From: Thioalkalivibrio sp. ALMg11
GTDB lineage: Bacteria; Pseudomonadota; Gammaproteobacteria; Ectothiorhodospirales; Ectothiorhodospiraceae
Direction of reading: 5' to 3'
DNA: 43,106 nucleotides
NCBI RefSeq assembly: GCF_000377905.1
Contig: NZ_KB898882.1
Coordinates: forward strand, 1-43,106
This document shows positions 1 to 6,359 of the stretch, piece after piece (the stretch's first letter is position 1; every line of letters begins with the position of its first letter). The notes beneath the pieces were generated by a model. The model ran no database searches, was not told the DNA's origin, and worked only from the letters and a program-made list of their open reading frames with translations. The position numbers and the translations under genes were made by a program.

Positions 1-156
1 TCATCCTTGAGACTCCCGCTGACGGGCTACTGGTTGCTCAACACACGGTCGAGATCGTCCAGCACCAACGGGCCGGGTAGTACTCACCTGTTACACGGGC
101 ATTGCGCGCGGATGCCAGGCCGCGCTTCAGAAACTCGGCCCGGGCGCGCTGTCGAT
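1..156. repeat. Direct repeat copy 1 (antitoxin 3' segment)
   Basis: Bases 1-156 recur at 2028-2183 with only a few substitutions (for example GATGCC against GATTCC). The repeat carries the 3' part of an antitoxin-like gene and stops at the toxin start codon (CAT at 2-4, matching CAT at 2029-2031). Copy 1 meets the window edge, so it probably continues leftwards into the toxin gene. The two copies enclose a YefM/YoeB pair and a RAYT element, so this looks like a segmental duplication of a toxin-antitoxin locus. Confidence 0.9.
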
Positions 157-321
157 CAATCTCGTGGCGAACGCCATCCTCGATAAAGGCCGACAGTGTC
201 TCTCCTGCGCCAAGGATTTTCTCCACCTGGTCCCGAAAGGCATCGCTGATCCGAAAGGCGAGCGTAGCGAGTGATTGGTAGAGGAAGTCGGCGACCTCTG
301 CGGGCGGGAACGAGCGCTCAT
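27..321 (-). pseudogene. Degenerate ParD-like antitoxin, copy 1
   Basis: On the minus strand the reading frame encodes a short helical protein with segments such as RISDAFRDQVEKILGAGETL and FIEDGVRHEIDRQRARAEFL, followed by ARNARVTGEYYPA. This resembles small antitoxins that precede ParE toxins. The C-terminal continuation VLDDLDRVLSNQ, with a TAG at 27-29, lies in a different frame from the main body, which implies a one-base indel near position 75; without it the frame stops at 38-40. No ATG lies in the main frame near the expected N-terminus, and the ATG at 321 is in another frame. Both ends therefore look damaged. The toxin gene would start at position 4 and run off the left edge. The family assignment is inferred from layout and composition. 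Confidence 0.5.
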
Positions 322-352
322 GGCCGTGCCTGTCTTCTTTCTCCGTCAGCCC

Positions 353-387
353 GTCATTGCGAGGCCTCGCAGAGGCCGCGGCAATCT
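353..387. repeat. GTCATTGCGAGG-type palindromic repeat
   Basis: A 35-bp unit starting GTCATTGCGAGGCCTCGCAG and ending CGGCAATC. It recurs almost unchanged at 2486-2520 and 3079-3113, with variants near 21191 and 21384. It lies just upstream of the degenerate antitoxin and may have displaced its start. The following 130 bp (to about 520) weakly resemble the sequence that follows the copies at 2486 and 3079. I see no gene in 322-533. Confidence 0.75.
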
Positions 388-533
388 CCCGGATCCGCCC
401 GAGAGCTTGCCCGTCGCATTGGCGTTGCCGGATCGGATCGGAAAGGTGGGTGTCCCCTTCCTCCGCCGATCGGAATGGGCGGTCACGATGGCCCGGAAGA
501 CGCAATTGAACCGAACCTGAAGGATGTCTATAG

Positions 534-553
534 TTGTACGGTACTTCCGTACG
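534..553 (+). promoter_or_regulatory. Putative YefM-YoeB operator
   Basis: The 33 bp upstream of the antitoxin ATG contain perfect 6-bp inverted arms GTACGG (536-541) and CCGTAC (547-552) around a 5-bp spacer, with GTAC cores at 536, 541 and 549. YefM-YoeB operators are known to be built on TGTACA-like cores, so this is a plausible autoregulatory site. A TATAGT sequence at 529-534 may be part of the promoter. Confidence 0.5.
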
Positions 554-566
554 TTTGAGGTCGGGC

Positions 567-845
567 ATGGAAACAGTCAGCGTGAACCGGTTTCGCGAGA
601 ACCTGAAGGCCTTCGTGGAAGAGGCCGTCACTACGCACACGCCGCTCAAGGTCACGCGCCGAGCGGGTGAGGCCTTTGTGGTGATGAGTGCGGATGACTG
701 GGAGCGGGAGCAGGAAACGCTCTACGTCCTGCAGAACTCCAGCCTGATGCAGCAAATCGCCGATTCGGCCGCTACCCATCGGAAGGGAGAAGGCTACCGT
801 CCCACGGAAGGGGAGATGGATGAGATCACTGGTATTCGAGGGTAA
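567..845 (+). CDS. yefM: YefM/Phd family antitoxin
   Basis: A 92-aa antitoxin of a type II toxin-antitoxin pair, expected to bind and neutralise the YoeB-like toxin encoded next and to repress the shared promoter. The N-terminal part (VSVNRFRENLKAFVEEAV, about residues 4-21) and the following RRAGEAFVVMSADDWE match the Phd/YefM DNA-binding and dimerisation fold. The C-terminal half is charged and probably disordered until it wraps around the toxin. The ATG at 567 is preferred over the ORF start at 534 because 534 lies inside the probable operator. Its last 26 bp overlap the toxin gene, implying translational coupling. Confidence 0.88.
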   Translation: METVSVNRFRENLKAFVEEAVTTHTPLKVTRRAGEAFVVMSADDWEREQETLYVLQNSSLMQQIADSAATHRKGEGYRPTEGEMDEITGIRG

Positions 846-1089
846 TACCTGGGCGGCGTACGAAACGCTCCGTGAGCGCGATCCAAAGCTGCATCGAGCC
901 CTGCGCCGAATCCTCAAGGAAATGCTGCGTGATGACCCGGCCACGGGGACCGGCAAGCCGGAGCCCCTTCGGCATTCGCTCTCGGGCTTCTGGTCCCGAC
1001 GTCTCTCCGCCAGGGACCGCCTGATCTACCGCTTCGACGATCAAGCCATCTACATCTTCGCCATCGGTGGCCATTACGACAGGCTCTGA
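820..1089 (+). CDS. yoeB: YoeB family mRNA interferase toxin
   Basis: An 89-aa ribosome-dependent mRNA endonuclease of the Txe/YoeB family. The signature GKPEPLRHSLSGFWSRRL (residues 45-62) is almost the Escherichia coli YoeB motif. Residues corresponding to the known catalytic set are E48, R67, H85 and Y86. The terminal HY is followed by a three-residue extension (DRL), which is slightly unusual because YoeB often ends at HY. The gene overlaps yefM by 26 bp. The toxin appears intact and the pair is probably functional. It lies 26 bp upstream of a RAYT element boundary. Confidence 0.88.
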   Translation: MRSLVFEGNTWAAYETLRERDPKLHRALRRILKEMLRDDPATGTGKPEPLRHSLSGFWSRRLSARDRLIYRFDDQAIYIFAIGGHYDRL

Positions 1090-1115
1090 ACCTCTGACGT
1101 CCGCGGGACTTAAAC

Positions 1116-1881
1116 GGGGACAGATTTATTTTCGGCCGCGAGGATGCGGCGGTGATGCAGGAGGAGAGGTATGCCAAGGATGGCGCGAGTGGTGTTGCCG
1201 CATATGCCGCACCATGTGGTGCAGCGCGGGCACAATCGGAAGGTCGTGTTTGCGGAGGACGAGGATTACGAGCGGTACCTGGAGGACCTGCGGGAGCTGA
1301 GTAGTGCGCTGGACATTCGGGTGTACGCGTACTGCCTGATGACCAACCACGTGCACCTGTTGCTGGGGCCAGGCGAAGAAGTGGCTGCAATGGGCCGCTT
1401 GATGAAGGCATTGGCGGCGCGTGCCACGCGGTATCGCAATCGACTGGAAGGGCGCTCCGGTACGTTGTGGGAAGGGCGCTACAAGTCCAGCCCGGTGCAG
1501 ACAGAGACGTATCTTCTTGCTTGTACGCGCTACATCGAGTTGAACCCCGTACGAGCGCAAATGGCGCCGGCCGCCGGAGCGTACCCCTGGTCCAGCTACC
1601 GCCAGCGCATGGGCGAGGCGGAGTGCTGGATCGATCTCGACCCGGCGTATCGCGAGCTCGCGGATGACAACGCCGAACGACGTGTCCGCTATGCGCGGTT
1701 CGTGGAGCAGGGCGTCCCGGAGCAGGAGTTGTCGCTGATGCGCGAGGCGTTGCAGCGCGGCCAACTCACCGGCAACCAGCGTTTTGTGGATGAGGTGGAG
1801 CAGATCATCGGCTGTCGCGTTGAGCGGCGGCGTCCAGGCCGTCCGCCGTCACGTCAGACATGAGAAAATAAATCTGTCCCC
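1116..1881 (+). mobile_element. RAYT element with 18-bp perfect inverted ends
   Basis: A 766-bp unit bounded by GGGGACAGATTTATTTTC (1116-1133) and its exact reverse complement (1864-1881). It contains one transposase gene whose TGA stop ends at 1863, directly next to the right arm. The right side abuts the interior of a parE gene (1884-2031), but the left flank does not carry the missing parE part, so the insertion was followed or accompanied by loss or rearrangement. The GGGGACAG-type ends are familiar at RAYT genes; that link is from general knowledge. Confidence 0.85.
1171..1863 (+). CDS. REP-associated tyrosine transposase (RAYT)
   Basis: A 230-aa Y1 transposase of the HUH single-strand nuclease superfamily. 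The HUH metal-binding motif is HVH at residues 60-62, in the context YCLMTNHVHLLL. The characteristic segments GTLWEGRYKS (97-106) and CTRYIELNPVRA (118-129) are present. The catalytic tyrosine is probably Y114 by comparison with E. coli TnpA-REP, but I cannot confirm this. The C-terminus RRRPGRPPSRQT is basic and contains a GRP core like an AT-hook. A strong GGAGGAG ribosome site lies before the ATG at 1171. RAYTs are usually single-copy and linked to REP palindromes; this window is full of palindromes, but none obviously matches these ends. Confidence 0.9.
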   Translation: MPRMARVVLPHMPHHVVQRGHNRKVVFAEDEDYERYLEDLRELSSALDIRVYAYCLMTNHVHLLLGPGEEVAAMGRLMKALAARATRYRNRLEGRSGTLWEGRYKSSPVQTETYLLACTRYIELNPVRAQMAPAAGAYPWSSYRQRMGEAECWIDLDPAYRELADDNAERRVRYARFVEQGVPEQELSLMREALQRGQLTGNQRFVDEVEQIIGCRVERRRPGRPPSRQT

Positions 1882-1883
1882 TT

Positions 1884-2031
1884 TTTGCTGAAAGCGCTTC
1901 AGTAGCGACACCGCCTCACCGATGGCGGCTCCAGCATGGGCAGCGGCTGCCGGGTCGCGTTCCGCTAGGAAGGCGACAAGCCGCAGGAGGTCCTCGCGCG
2001 CTCGCGCCGTGAAGCGTACCGAGTAATTCAT
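1884..2031 (-). pseudogene. Truncated ParE toxin
   Basis: The first 49 or so codons of a ParE-type toxin: MNYSVRFTARAREDLLRL, then AFLAERDPAAAAHAGAAIGEA and LLKRFQQ. This matches the N-terminal helical hairpin of RelE/ParE toxins. The frame then runs into the right end of the RAYT element (from 1881 down) and ends at 1849 in element-derived codons, so the C-terminal beta-sheet and active surface are missing. The start ATG at 2031 lies at the junction of direct repeat copy 2, 22 bp downstream of the antitoxin stop on the minus strand. The toxin is almost certainly inactive. Confidence 0.75.
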
Positions 2032-2183
2032 CCTTGAGACTCCCGCTGACGGGCTACTGGTTGCTCAACACACGGTCGAGATCGTCCAGCACCAACGGGC
2101 CGGGTAGTACTCACCTGTTACACGGGCATTGCGCGCGGATTCCAGGCCGCGCTCCAGAAACTCGGCCCGGGCGCGCCGTCGAT
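2028..2183. repeat. Direct repeat copy 2 (antitoxin 3' segment)
   Basis: The second copy of the 1-156 segment, offset by 2027 bp. It holds the antitoxin C-terminal codons on the minus strand, with the same frame break near the YYPA codons as copy 1, so the indel pre-dates the duplication. Similarity ends abruptly at GTCGAT (2178-2183). Confidence 0.9.
2054..2183 (-). pseudogene. Antitoxin C-terminal fragment, copy 2
   Basis: The minus strand encodes the last 40 or so residues of the same antitoxin as at 27-321 (RARAEFL, ARNARVTGEYYPA, then VLDDLDRVLSNQ after a frame break). The N-terminal half is absent: upstream of 2183 the sequence changes to unrelated repeat material. Together with the truncated parE it is the remnant of a second antitoxin-toxin operon. 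Confidence 0.65.
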
Positions 2184-2485
2184 GAAACGTGGGTGTCCTC
2201 TTGTTCGCTACCGTGGTCCGGCCCCGTTATGCCGGGATTCCATTACCGCCCTCCGACCCCGTCGCGCGTCCGTTACCGTGGTCCGACCCATCATGGATGA
2301 CATTGTCTGGTCATCACGGAAACCGCGCAGCGGTTATCCGGGATCCACGCGGCTGGGGGTGTGATCGGTGCCCGAGTGTTTCCCGACCGGGGAGATCCCG
2401 GCTCTACGCTTCGCTACGGCCGGGATGACCGGGGTGGGGCGTGTAAACGTAGGCGTCCTCTTTGAGGCCTGATTCCCGAAGCGCC
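2184..2485. repeat. Gene-free repeat mosaic (GGTCCGACC motifs, hairpin)
   Basis: No credible gene. ACCGTGGTCCG-type motifs occur at 2210-2230 and 2275-2290, with a diverged copy between them. A palindromic unit of the GTCATCCCGG family spans about 2312-2432, with an inner AACCGCGCAGCGGTT hairpin and the right half ending CCGGGATGACC. It belongs to the same family that is common from 12 to 21 kb. Confidence 0.7.
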
Positions 2486-2687
2486 GTCATTGCGAGGCCT
2501 CGCAGAGGCCGCGGCAATCCGTCGGAGCGGCCCGAGACTCTACCGGTTGCCTTCGCGGTGCTGGAGCGGGGTCCGATCTCAGAGAAAGAACCCATTTATG
2601 GGCCAAAATGCGCCGTGTAAGGCCCTGAATCAGTCCTTCGGATCCGGAAAGTCGCGGTAATTCAGTATGTTGCGGTGGTCCGACCCC
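2486..2687. repeat. Cassette-bracketing repeat, copy A
   Basis: A composite of a GTCATTGCGAGG palindrome (2486-2520), a 65-bp link, CCCATTTATGGGCC (from 2591), a TAAGGCCCTGAAT segment, and GCGGTGGTCCGACCCC (2672-2687). The order and spacing match copy B at 3079-3286 throughout. Copies C and D (6054-6157 and 6240-6347) retain the right-hand 100 bp. Bases 2688-2742 hold nothing recognisable. Confidence 0.8.
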
Positions 2688-2742
2688 TTCCCTGTGGGAC
2701 TTCCCTGTGGCCGGCAGTATTTCGGCCCGATCCCGAGCAATC

Positions 2743-2988
2743 CTATCTTCCGTGAAGGATGAACAAGGCCGTTAGAAGCATCACGTTCGCGGCGAGGGAG
2801 GCCCATAGGACGATCGCCTTCCAGTCTGGACTGGGTGGGGCTCCGGTTGTTGAGTGCGACGTCTGAGCGGGGCGAGTCCGGCGGGCTTCAGCACTAAATG
2901 TGGATGTTCCCCCGGTTCGATCACCCGTCGGTTTCTTGTTACGGGACGTTTTTTTCTCGTGGACATAGTCGCGATCGTAAAGCCCCAT
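2743..2988 (-). CDS. Small single-pass membrane protein, unknown function
   Basis: An 81-aa protein that I cannot assign to a named family. The N-terminus MGLYDRDYVHEKK is followed by a polar, Ser/Thr/Arg-rich stretch. One transmembrane helix near the C-terminus (about residues 58-78: IVLWASLAANVMLLTALFIL) is followed by HGR. The likely topology is N-in with a short C-terminal tail outside, or the reverse. An AAGGAGAC ribosome site lies just before the ATG at 2988, which supports real expression. Repeat copies A and B flank the gene on each side. Confidence 0.7.
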   Translation of the reverse strand: MGLYDRDYVHEKKTSRNKKPTGDRTGGTSTFSAEARRTRPAQTSHSTTGAPPSPDWKAIVLWASLAANVMLLTALFILHGR

Positions 2989-3078
2989 GTCTGTCTCCTT
3001 TTTTGTGCTACTCCGTTCCTACAACAGATTACGCTACGCGTCGTCAGGACCGGAAGGGGAAGGGAAGGCTGAGATAGC

Positions 3079-3286
3079 GTCATTGCGAGGCCTCGCAGAG
3101 GCCGCGGCAATCCGTCGGACGGGCCCGAGACCCTACCGATCCCCTTTGCGGTGCCGGAGCGGGATCCTCTCTCAGAGCAAGAGCCCATTTATGGGCCGGA
3201 ATGGGCGGTTTAAAGCCCTGAATTAGCCATTCAAATTCGAAAAGCCTTTCCACGTCAGTCCGTTACCGTGGTCCGACCCCGTTATT
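3079..3286. repeat. Cassette-bracketing repeat, copy B
   Basis: The best-preserved copy: GTCATTGCGAGG palindrome at 3079-3113, CCCATTTATGGGCC near 3184, TTTAAAGCCCTGAATTAG, then TTACCGTGGTCCGACCCC and GTTATTG (3263-3286). The GGGGTCGGACC end, read on the minus strand, resembles sequences found at the ends of RAYT-type elements; that resemblance is from memory. Confidence 0.8.
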
Positions 3287-3323
3287 GAAGGCTCTTCCGA
3301 CCCCGGGCCGTCGCGTGGCTTGT

Positions 3324-3584
3324 TTACTGCAGCCACGGGCCGGCGCGCCACCAGACTTTCCTGTACTCGCCTTTGGTTAGCCAAGTAGCTAGAACTACAA
3401 GAGAGCAAATCCCCACCCAGATGAGGATGAAGGTTCGGTCGGTGAATGCTTCAAATCCATCTGGATTCATAGCGCCGTACCCAGTGCTGACAACGACTAG
3501 AAGCAGGACGTGGGCAACACCTGGCGCAATACGAAGCTTTCGCGCGATAAAAATGATCAGCCGATTAACTAAGCTATTTGACAT
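3324..3584 (-). CDS. Small two-helix membrane protein, unknown function
   Basis: An 86-aa protein from the ATG at 3584; a TTG at 3590 would add two residues, but AAGG is better placed for the ATG. It has two hydrophobic helices, around residues 22-38 (GVAHVLLLVVVSTGYGA) and 50-67 (FILIWVGICSLVVLATW). The C-terminus KGEYRKVWWRAGPWLQ is basic and aromatic. No family is recognised. It lies between repeat copy B and the NERD gene, on the same strand as the downstream defence-like genes. Base use is more AT-rich than in the core genes. Confidence 0.6.
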   Translation of the reverse strand: MSNSLVNRLIIFIARKLRIAPGVAHVLLLVVVSTGYGAMNPDGFEAFTDRTFILIWVGICSLVVLATWLTKGEYRKVWWRAGPWLQ

Positions 3585-3741
3585 TTCCAACCTTACTCAG
3601 TGTGTCGTCTTAACAGTGATTAGATTGCGCGCACCGATATTGGATGAAGGTACGCGCTCTACTGGGTCAGGCCTTGCTTTTTTTGCTTGCCCGAACAAAA
3701 CACCCTCGATTTGATGCCGAACGTCCTGCATCCGACATTCT

Positions 3742-3773
3742 GGGGAGTCAGACCAGAGACAAGGTCTGACCCC
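3742..3773. repeat. Hairpin GGTCTGAC-type, RAYT/REP-like
   Basis: An inverted repeat with arms GGGGaGTCAGACC and GGTCTGACCCC around an 8-bp loop. Terminal GGGGTCAGACC motifs are common in REP-like elements mobilised by RAYT proteins. There is no credible gene between 3585 and 3801; a 75-codon minus-strand frame there runs through this hairpin and looks accidental. Confidence 0.65.
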
Positions 3774-3801
3774 GGTGCTTGTAGGAGTCAACTTCAAACG
3801 T

Positions 3802-4836
3802 CTAACCTTGGCCGGGACTAGCAAGCTGCTCGAATACCACCCACTCGTGGGGGCAGTCCTGGCAGGCGCTGGTGTAGGTTGGGCCGGATTTGGTCACTCG
3901 AACCTTGCGTGACTGGCAGGCGGGGCAGGGCACTTTCATTGAGGTGTTGGTGCCGCAAGAGTCGCAGTGCGCGTAGTAGCCGTACTTGCCATACATGCCT
4001 GTCAGCTTGTTTTGCTCGCCGCAGTTCTTGCAGGCCAGCGTGGATGCCTGGCTTGGTTTCGTCACCGGCGTGGGCGCGGCCTGGGCCGGTTGGGGCTCTG
4101 GCATGCGCGGTCGCTGTGCCTTGGGAGCTGGCTCGGGCGCAGCCGAAGCGGACGGCTCCTGTACCTGCGGGTCCGACTCGGCCACGGCTGACGCCTTTGC
4201 ACCTTGTCCGAGGTGGCTTTGCAGCAGGAAGTCTCCGATCCCTTCGATCTCCTTCTGGCTGAAGCGCGGCTTGACGGTTACCAATCCCTTCGCCCGCGAG
4301 CCGACCAGTTCGCGCACCTTCTCCGCGACGAACTCGCTCTTCACCACTTGATTCGCGATCGGACGAGGCATGTCGTCGCGGTGGAGGATCGCGCTGCTGG
4401 ATACGGCGCAAAGCGTTCTCCAGTCGCGCCCACCAATCTGCGTTTGGAGGCCCAGCAGTCGGCCGAGGAATTTCTCCACATTCGCTCGCAGGAGATCCTT
4501 CACCAGCGCCTCTTGCAGCTCCGCCTGCCGGACCGGCGACGGCATCCCGTACCAGTCGCCGCGGTAGCTGCGCGACCACTCCCCGTGGCCGTTCACCTTT
4601 ACCTCGCCGTAGATGCTCTTCGACTCAATCACCACGAGCCCGTACGGGTGTATAACCAGGTGGTCGATCTGCGCGCGTTCGCCGTTATGCTCGATACGTA
4701 GGTCGTTGATGATCCGAACGGTCTCATCGTCGCCAAATTCGCGCCGCAGGTAGAACGCCACGTCCTGTTCTTGCTGGTGCCCGGCCTTTGAGCGTTCATC
4801 CTGACCGCTTGGCCCTTCCTTCTCCTTGAGAATCAT
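3802..4836 (-). CDS. NERD domain nuclease-like protein with zinc ribbons
   Basis: A 344-aa protein. Residues 20-130 match the NERD (nuclease-related) domain, a PD-(D/E)xK relative: QIDHLVIH with D58, then VVIESKS with E71 and K73. Residues about 210-265 are an Ala/Pro-rich linker. The C-terminus has four CxxC pairs (C269/C272, C291/C294, C304/C307, C325/C328), consistent with two zinc ribbons that may bind nucleic acid. An AGGAG site precedes the ATG at 4836. The Mrr-type gene ends 49 bp upstream on the same strand, so the two probably form an operon. A DNA-processing or defence role is inferred from domain content and neighbours. Confidence 0.82.
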   Translation of the reverse strand: MILKEKEGPSGQDERSKAGHQQEQDVAFYLRREFGDDETVRIINDLRIEHNGERAQIDHLVIHPYGLVVIESKSIYGEVKVNGHGEWSRSYRGDWYGMPSPVRQAELQEALVKDLLRANVEKFLGRLLGLQTQIGGRDWRTLCAVSSSAILHRDDMPRPIANQVVKSEFVAEKVRELVGSRAKGLVTVKPRFSQKEIEGIGDFLLQSHLGQGAKASAVAESDPQVQEPSASAAPEPAPKAQRPRMPEPQPAQAAPTPVTKPSQASTLACKNCGEQNKLTGMYGKYGYYAHCDSCGTNTSMKVPCPACQSRKVRVTKSGPTYTSACQDCPHEWVVFEQLASPGQG

Positions 4837-4885
4837 CGAAGCTCCTGAACTGAATTGCTGGGACTACGCGACTTGGCGGCGCAGC

Positions 4886-5887
4886 CTACGTGGGCCAGTA
4901 GACGCGCGTCATCGGGACTAGGGCGCGGGTTTCGGAATCCGTATGATCGTAATGCTCCATAAGGGCCGTCACCAGGCCGTCGAGGTCCATCAGCATCAAT
5001 GGGATCTTCGCGCGGTCGGCCTCGTAGCGGGCCTCCCTGCTGAAGCCACCCGTGCTCACGTACAGGCCCTTATCCTCCCCGTGCCGGCCGCCCAGGAAAC
5101 TGCGGATCTCCTGAGCCCCCATGGCCGTGTGCGGCCGATGCTTCACTTCCACCACAATGCGGGGTGACTCAAAGCCGAAGCCGTCGGGTGACGCGATCAC
5201 GTCCACCCCGCGATCCGGCCCGGGGGCGGATTCGCGCGTCTTGTAGCCCATCGCACGAAGCAGCCCTGCCACCAGGCTTTGCATCTCGTATGCGCCCAAC
5301 CGGCTCACGCGGTCTTTTACGATCTCAACCGCTTCCTCGCGGTAGCGTCGCAACAGGGCGGATTCGTCCTCGCCTTCATCGTCCGTCGGCTCGGCACTCG
5401 GCCAAGGTGTCTGCCCCGCGACAAGCGCTTCCAGCTCATCGCGAACGGCGTCCGGCACGCGGAATAGGGTGAGTGTGGATCCCAGCGAATTGCGCGCCGA
5501 TAAGGACAACCGGTCCCGGTCCAGCTCGGCTTCCCATTTAACAGGACGTACGTTCTCACAGGGCGGTAGAACGTCGGGGTCGTAGGCGTAATCACCGGTC
5601 AGCGTACCCAAGTGGTAGATACGCCGGCTGGAATCGTAGGTCAGCACACGATCTCCCACGCTCAGCTCGTCGCGGAACCGAATCAGCTGGCTCGCTGCCC
5701 CCTGAAGCCGGCCGTCCGACCAATCCGGAAACCCTTCCCGGTACGCCTCAACCAGCGCCGCCTTGTCCGGAAACTGGCGCAGGTCACCGCGGCTCTCCCA
5801 GCCGATCCCGACGAGTCCTTTCTCCAGAAACTCGTCCGCTTGCCGACCGCCGCGGCCCGCGCGGACCATCCACATCTGTTTTGTCAT
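4886..5887 (-). CDS. Mrr-type restriction endonuclease
   Basis: A 333-aa protein. The C-terminal half (about residues 190-312) is an Mrr catalytic domain: GAYEMQSLVAGLLRAMGYKT, then D229 in RGVDVIAS, E247 and K249 in VVEVKHR, and Q259, the expected PD-(D/E)xK arrangement. The N-terminal half (1-150; MWMVRAGRGGRQADEFLEKG, VGIGW, VGDRVLTYD) looks like the PUA/EVE-like module seen in restriction-system proteins, which may read modified bases. Mrr-family enzymes cut modified foreign DNA; the substrate here is unknown. The gene is probably co-transcribed with the downstream NERD gene. No strong ribosome site is visible. Confidence 0.85.
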   Translation of the reverse strand: MTKQMWMVRAGRGGRQADEFLEKGLVGIGWESRGDLRQFPDKAALVEAYREGFPDWSDGRLQGAASQLIRFRDELSVGDRVLTYDSSRRIYHLGTLTGDYAYDPDVLPPCENVRPVKWEAELDRDRLSLSARNSLGSTLTLFRVPDAVRDELEALVAGQTPWPSAEPTDDEGEDESALLRRYREEAVEIVKDRVSRLGAYEMQSLVAGLLRAMGYKTRESAPGPDRGVDVIASPDGFGFESPRIVVEVKHRPHTAMGAQEIRSFLGGRHGEDKGLYVSTGGFSREARYEADRAKIPLMLMDLDGLVTALMEHYDHTDSETRALVPMTRVYWPT

Positions 5888-6359
5888 CTCGTGTGACTCG
5901 TTATTTCTCGTGTATCAAAAGGCGGCTACCAATTCCGAGTACGCAGGGCACTGGCATCGTCGGGGCAGCAGGTAAGGCCTGATCCCCAGCATCGTGCCCG
6001 CCGTTTCCCAGTTACGCCTTCGCGGGGACGGCACATACCTGAGCGACCCCAAGCGCCCGTTTCTGGACCGAAATGAGCAGTCTAAGGCCCTTAAACATCC
6101 CTTCATGTGAAGAAAGCCTTGTTAATACGGCTTGTTACCGTGGTCCGACCCAGTTATTGGCAAGTAAGATCTGACCTCCTAGGCACCCTGGATGTCTATC
6201 GGCTGCCATGAGGCAAAAGGTATGGTTCGACTCCTCTGGTTCTGTTTTATATGAGCCCAAAACGCGCGTTATAAGGCCTTGACTCAGTCCTCATGATTCT
6301 TAAATTGGCATTGACGCAGTCGGGTACCGTAGTCCGCCCCCTATGGTTATGGTCTAACA
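5888..6359. repeat. Gene-free gap with repeat copies C and D
   Basis: The gap holds two diverged copies of the bracketing repeat. Copy C (6054-6157) has TCTAAGGCCCTTAAAC and TTACCGTGGTCCGACCCAG. Copy D (6240-6347) has TATAAGGCCTTGACTCAGTC and GTACCGTAGTCCGCCCC. Both lack the GTCATTGCGAGG palindrome found in A and B. No gene is supported in this interval. Confidence 0.7.

Noticed and set aside
3597-3824. 75-codon minus-strand open frame
   Set aside because: Runs through a REP-like hairpin, has no ribosome site and overlaps the NERD gene end.
2486-6347. Bracketing repeats as integron attC sites
   Set aside because: The spacing and gene layout suggested an integron, but I find no RYYYAAC/GTTRRRY core pair, and no integrase gene is in the window.
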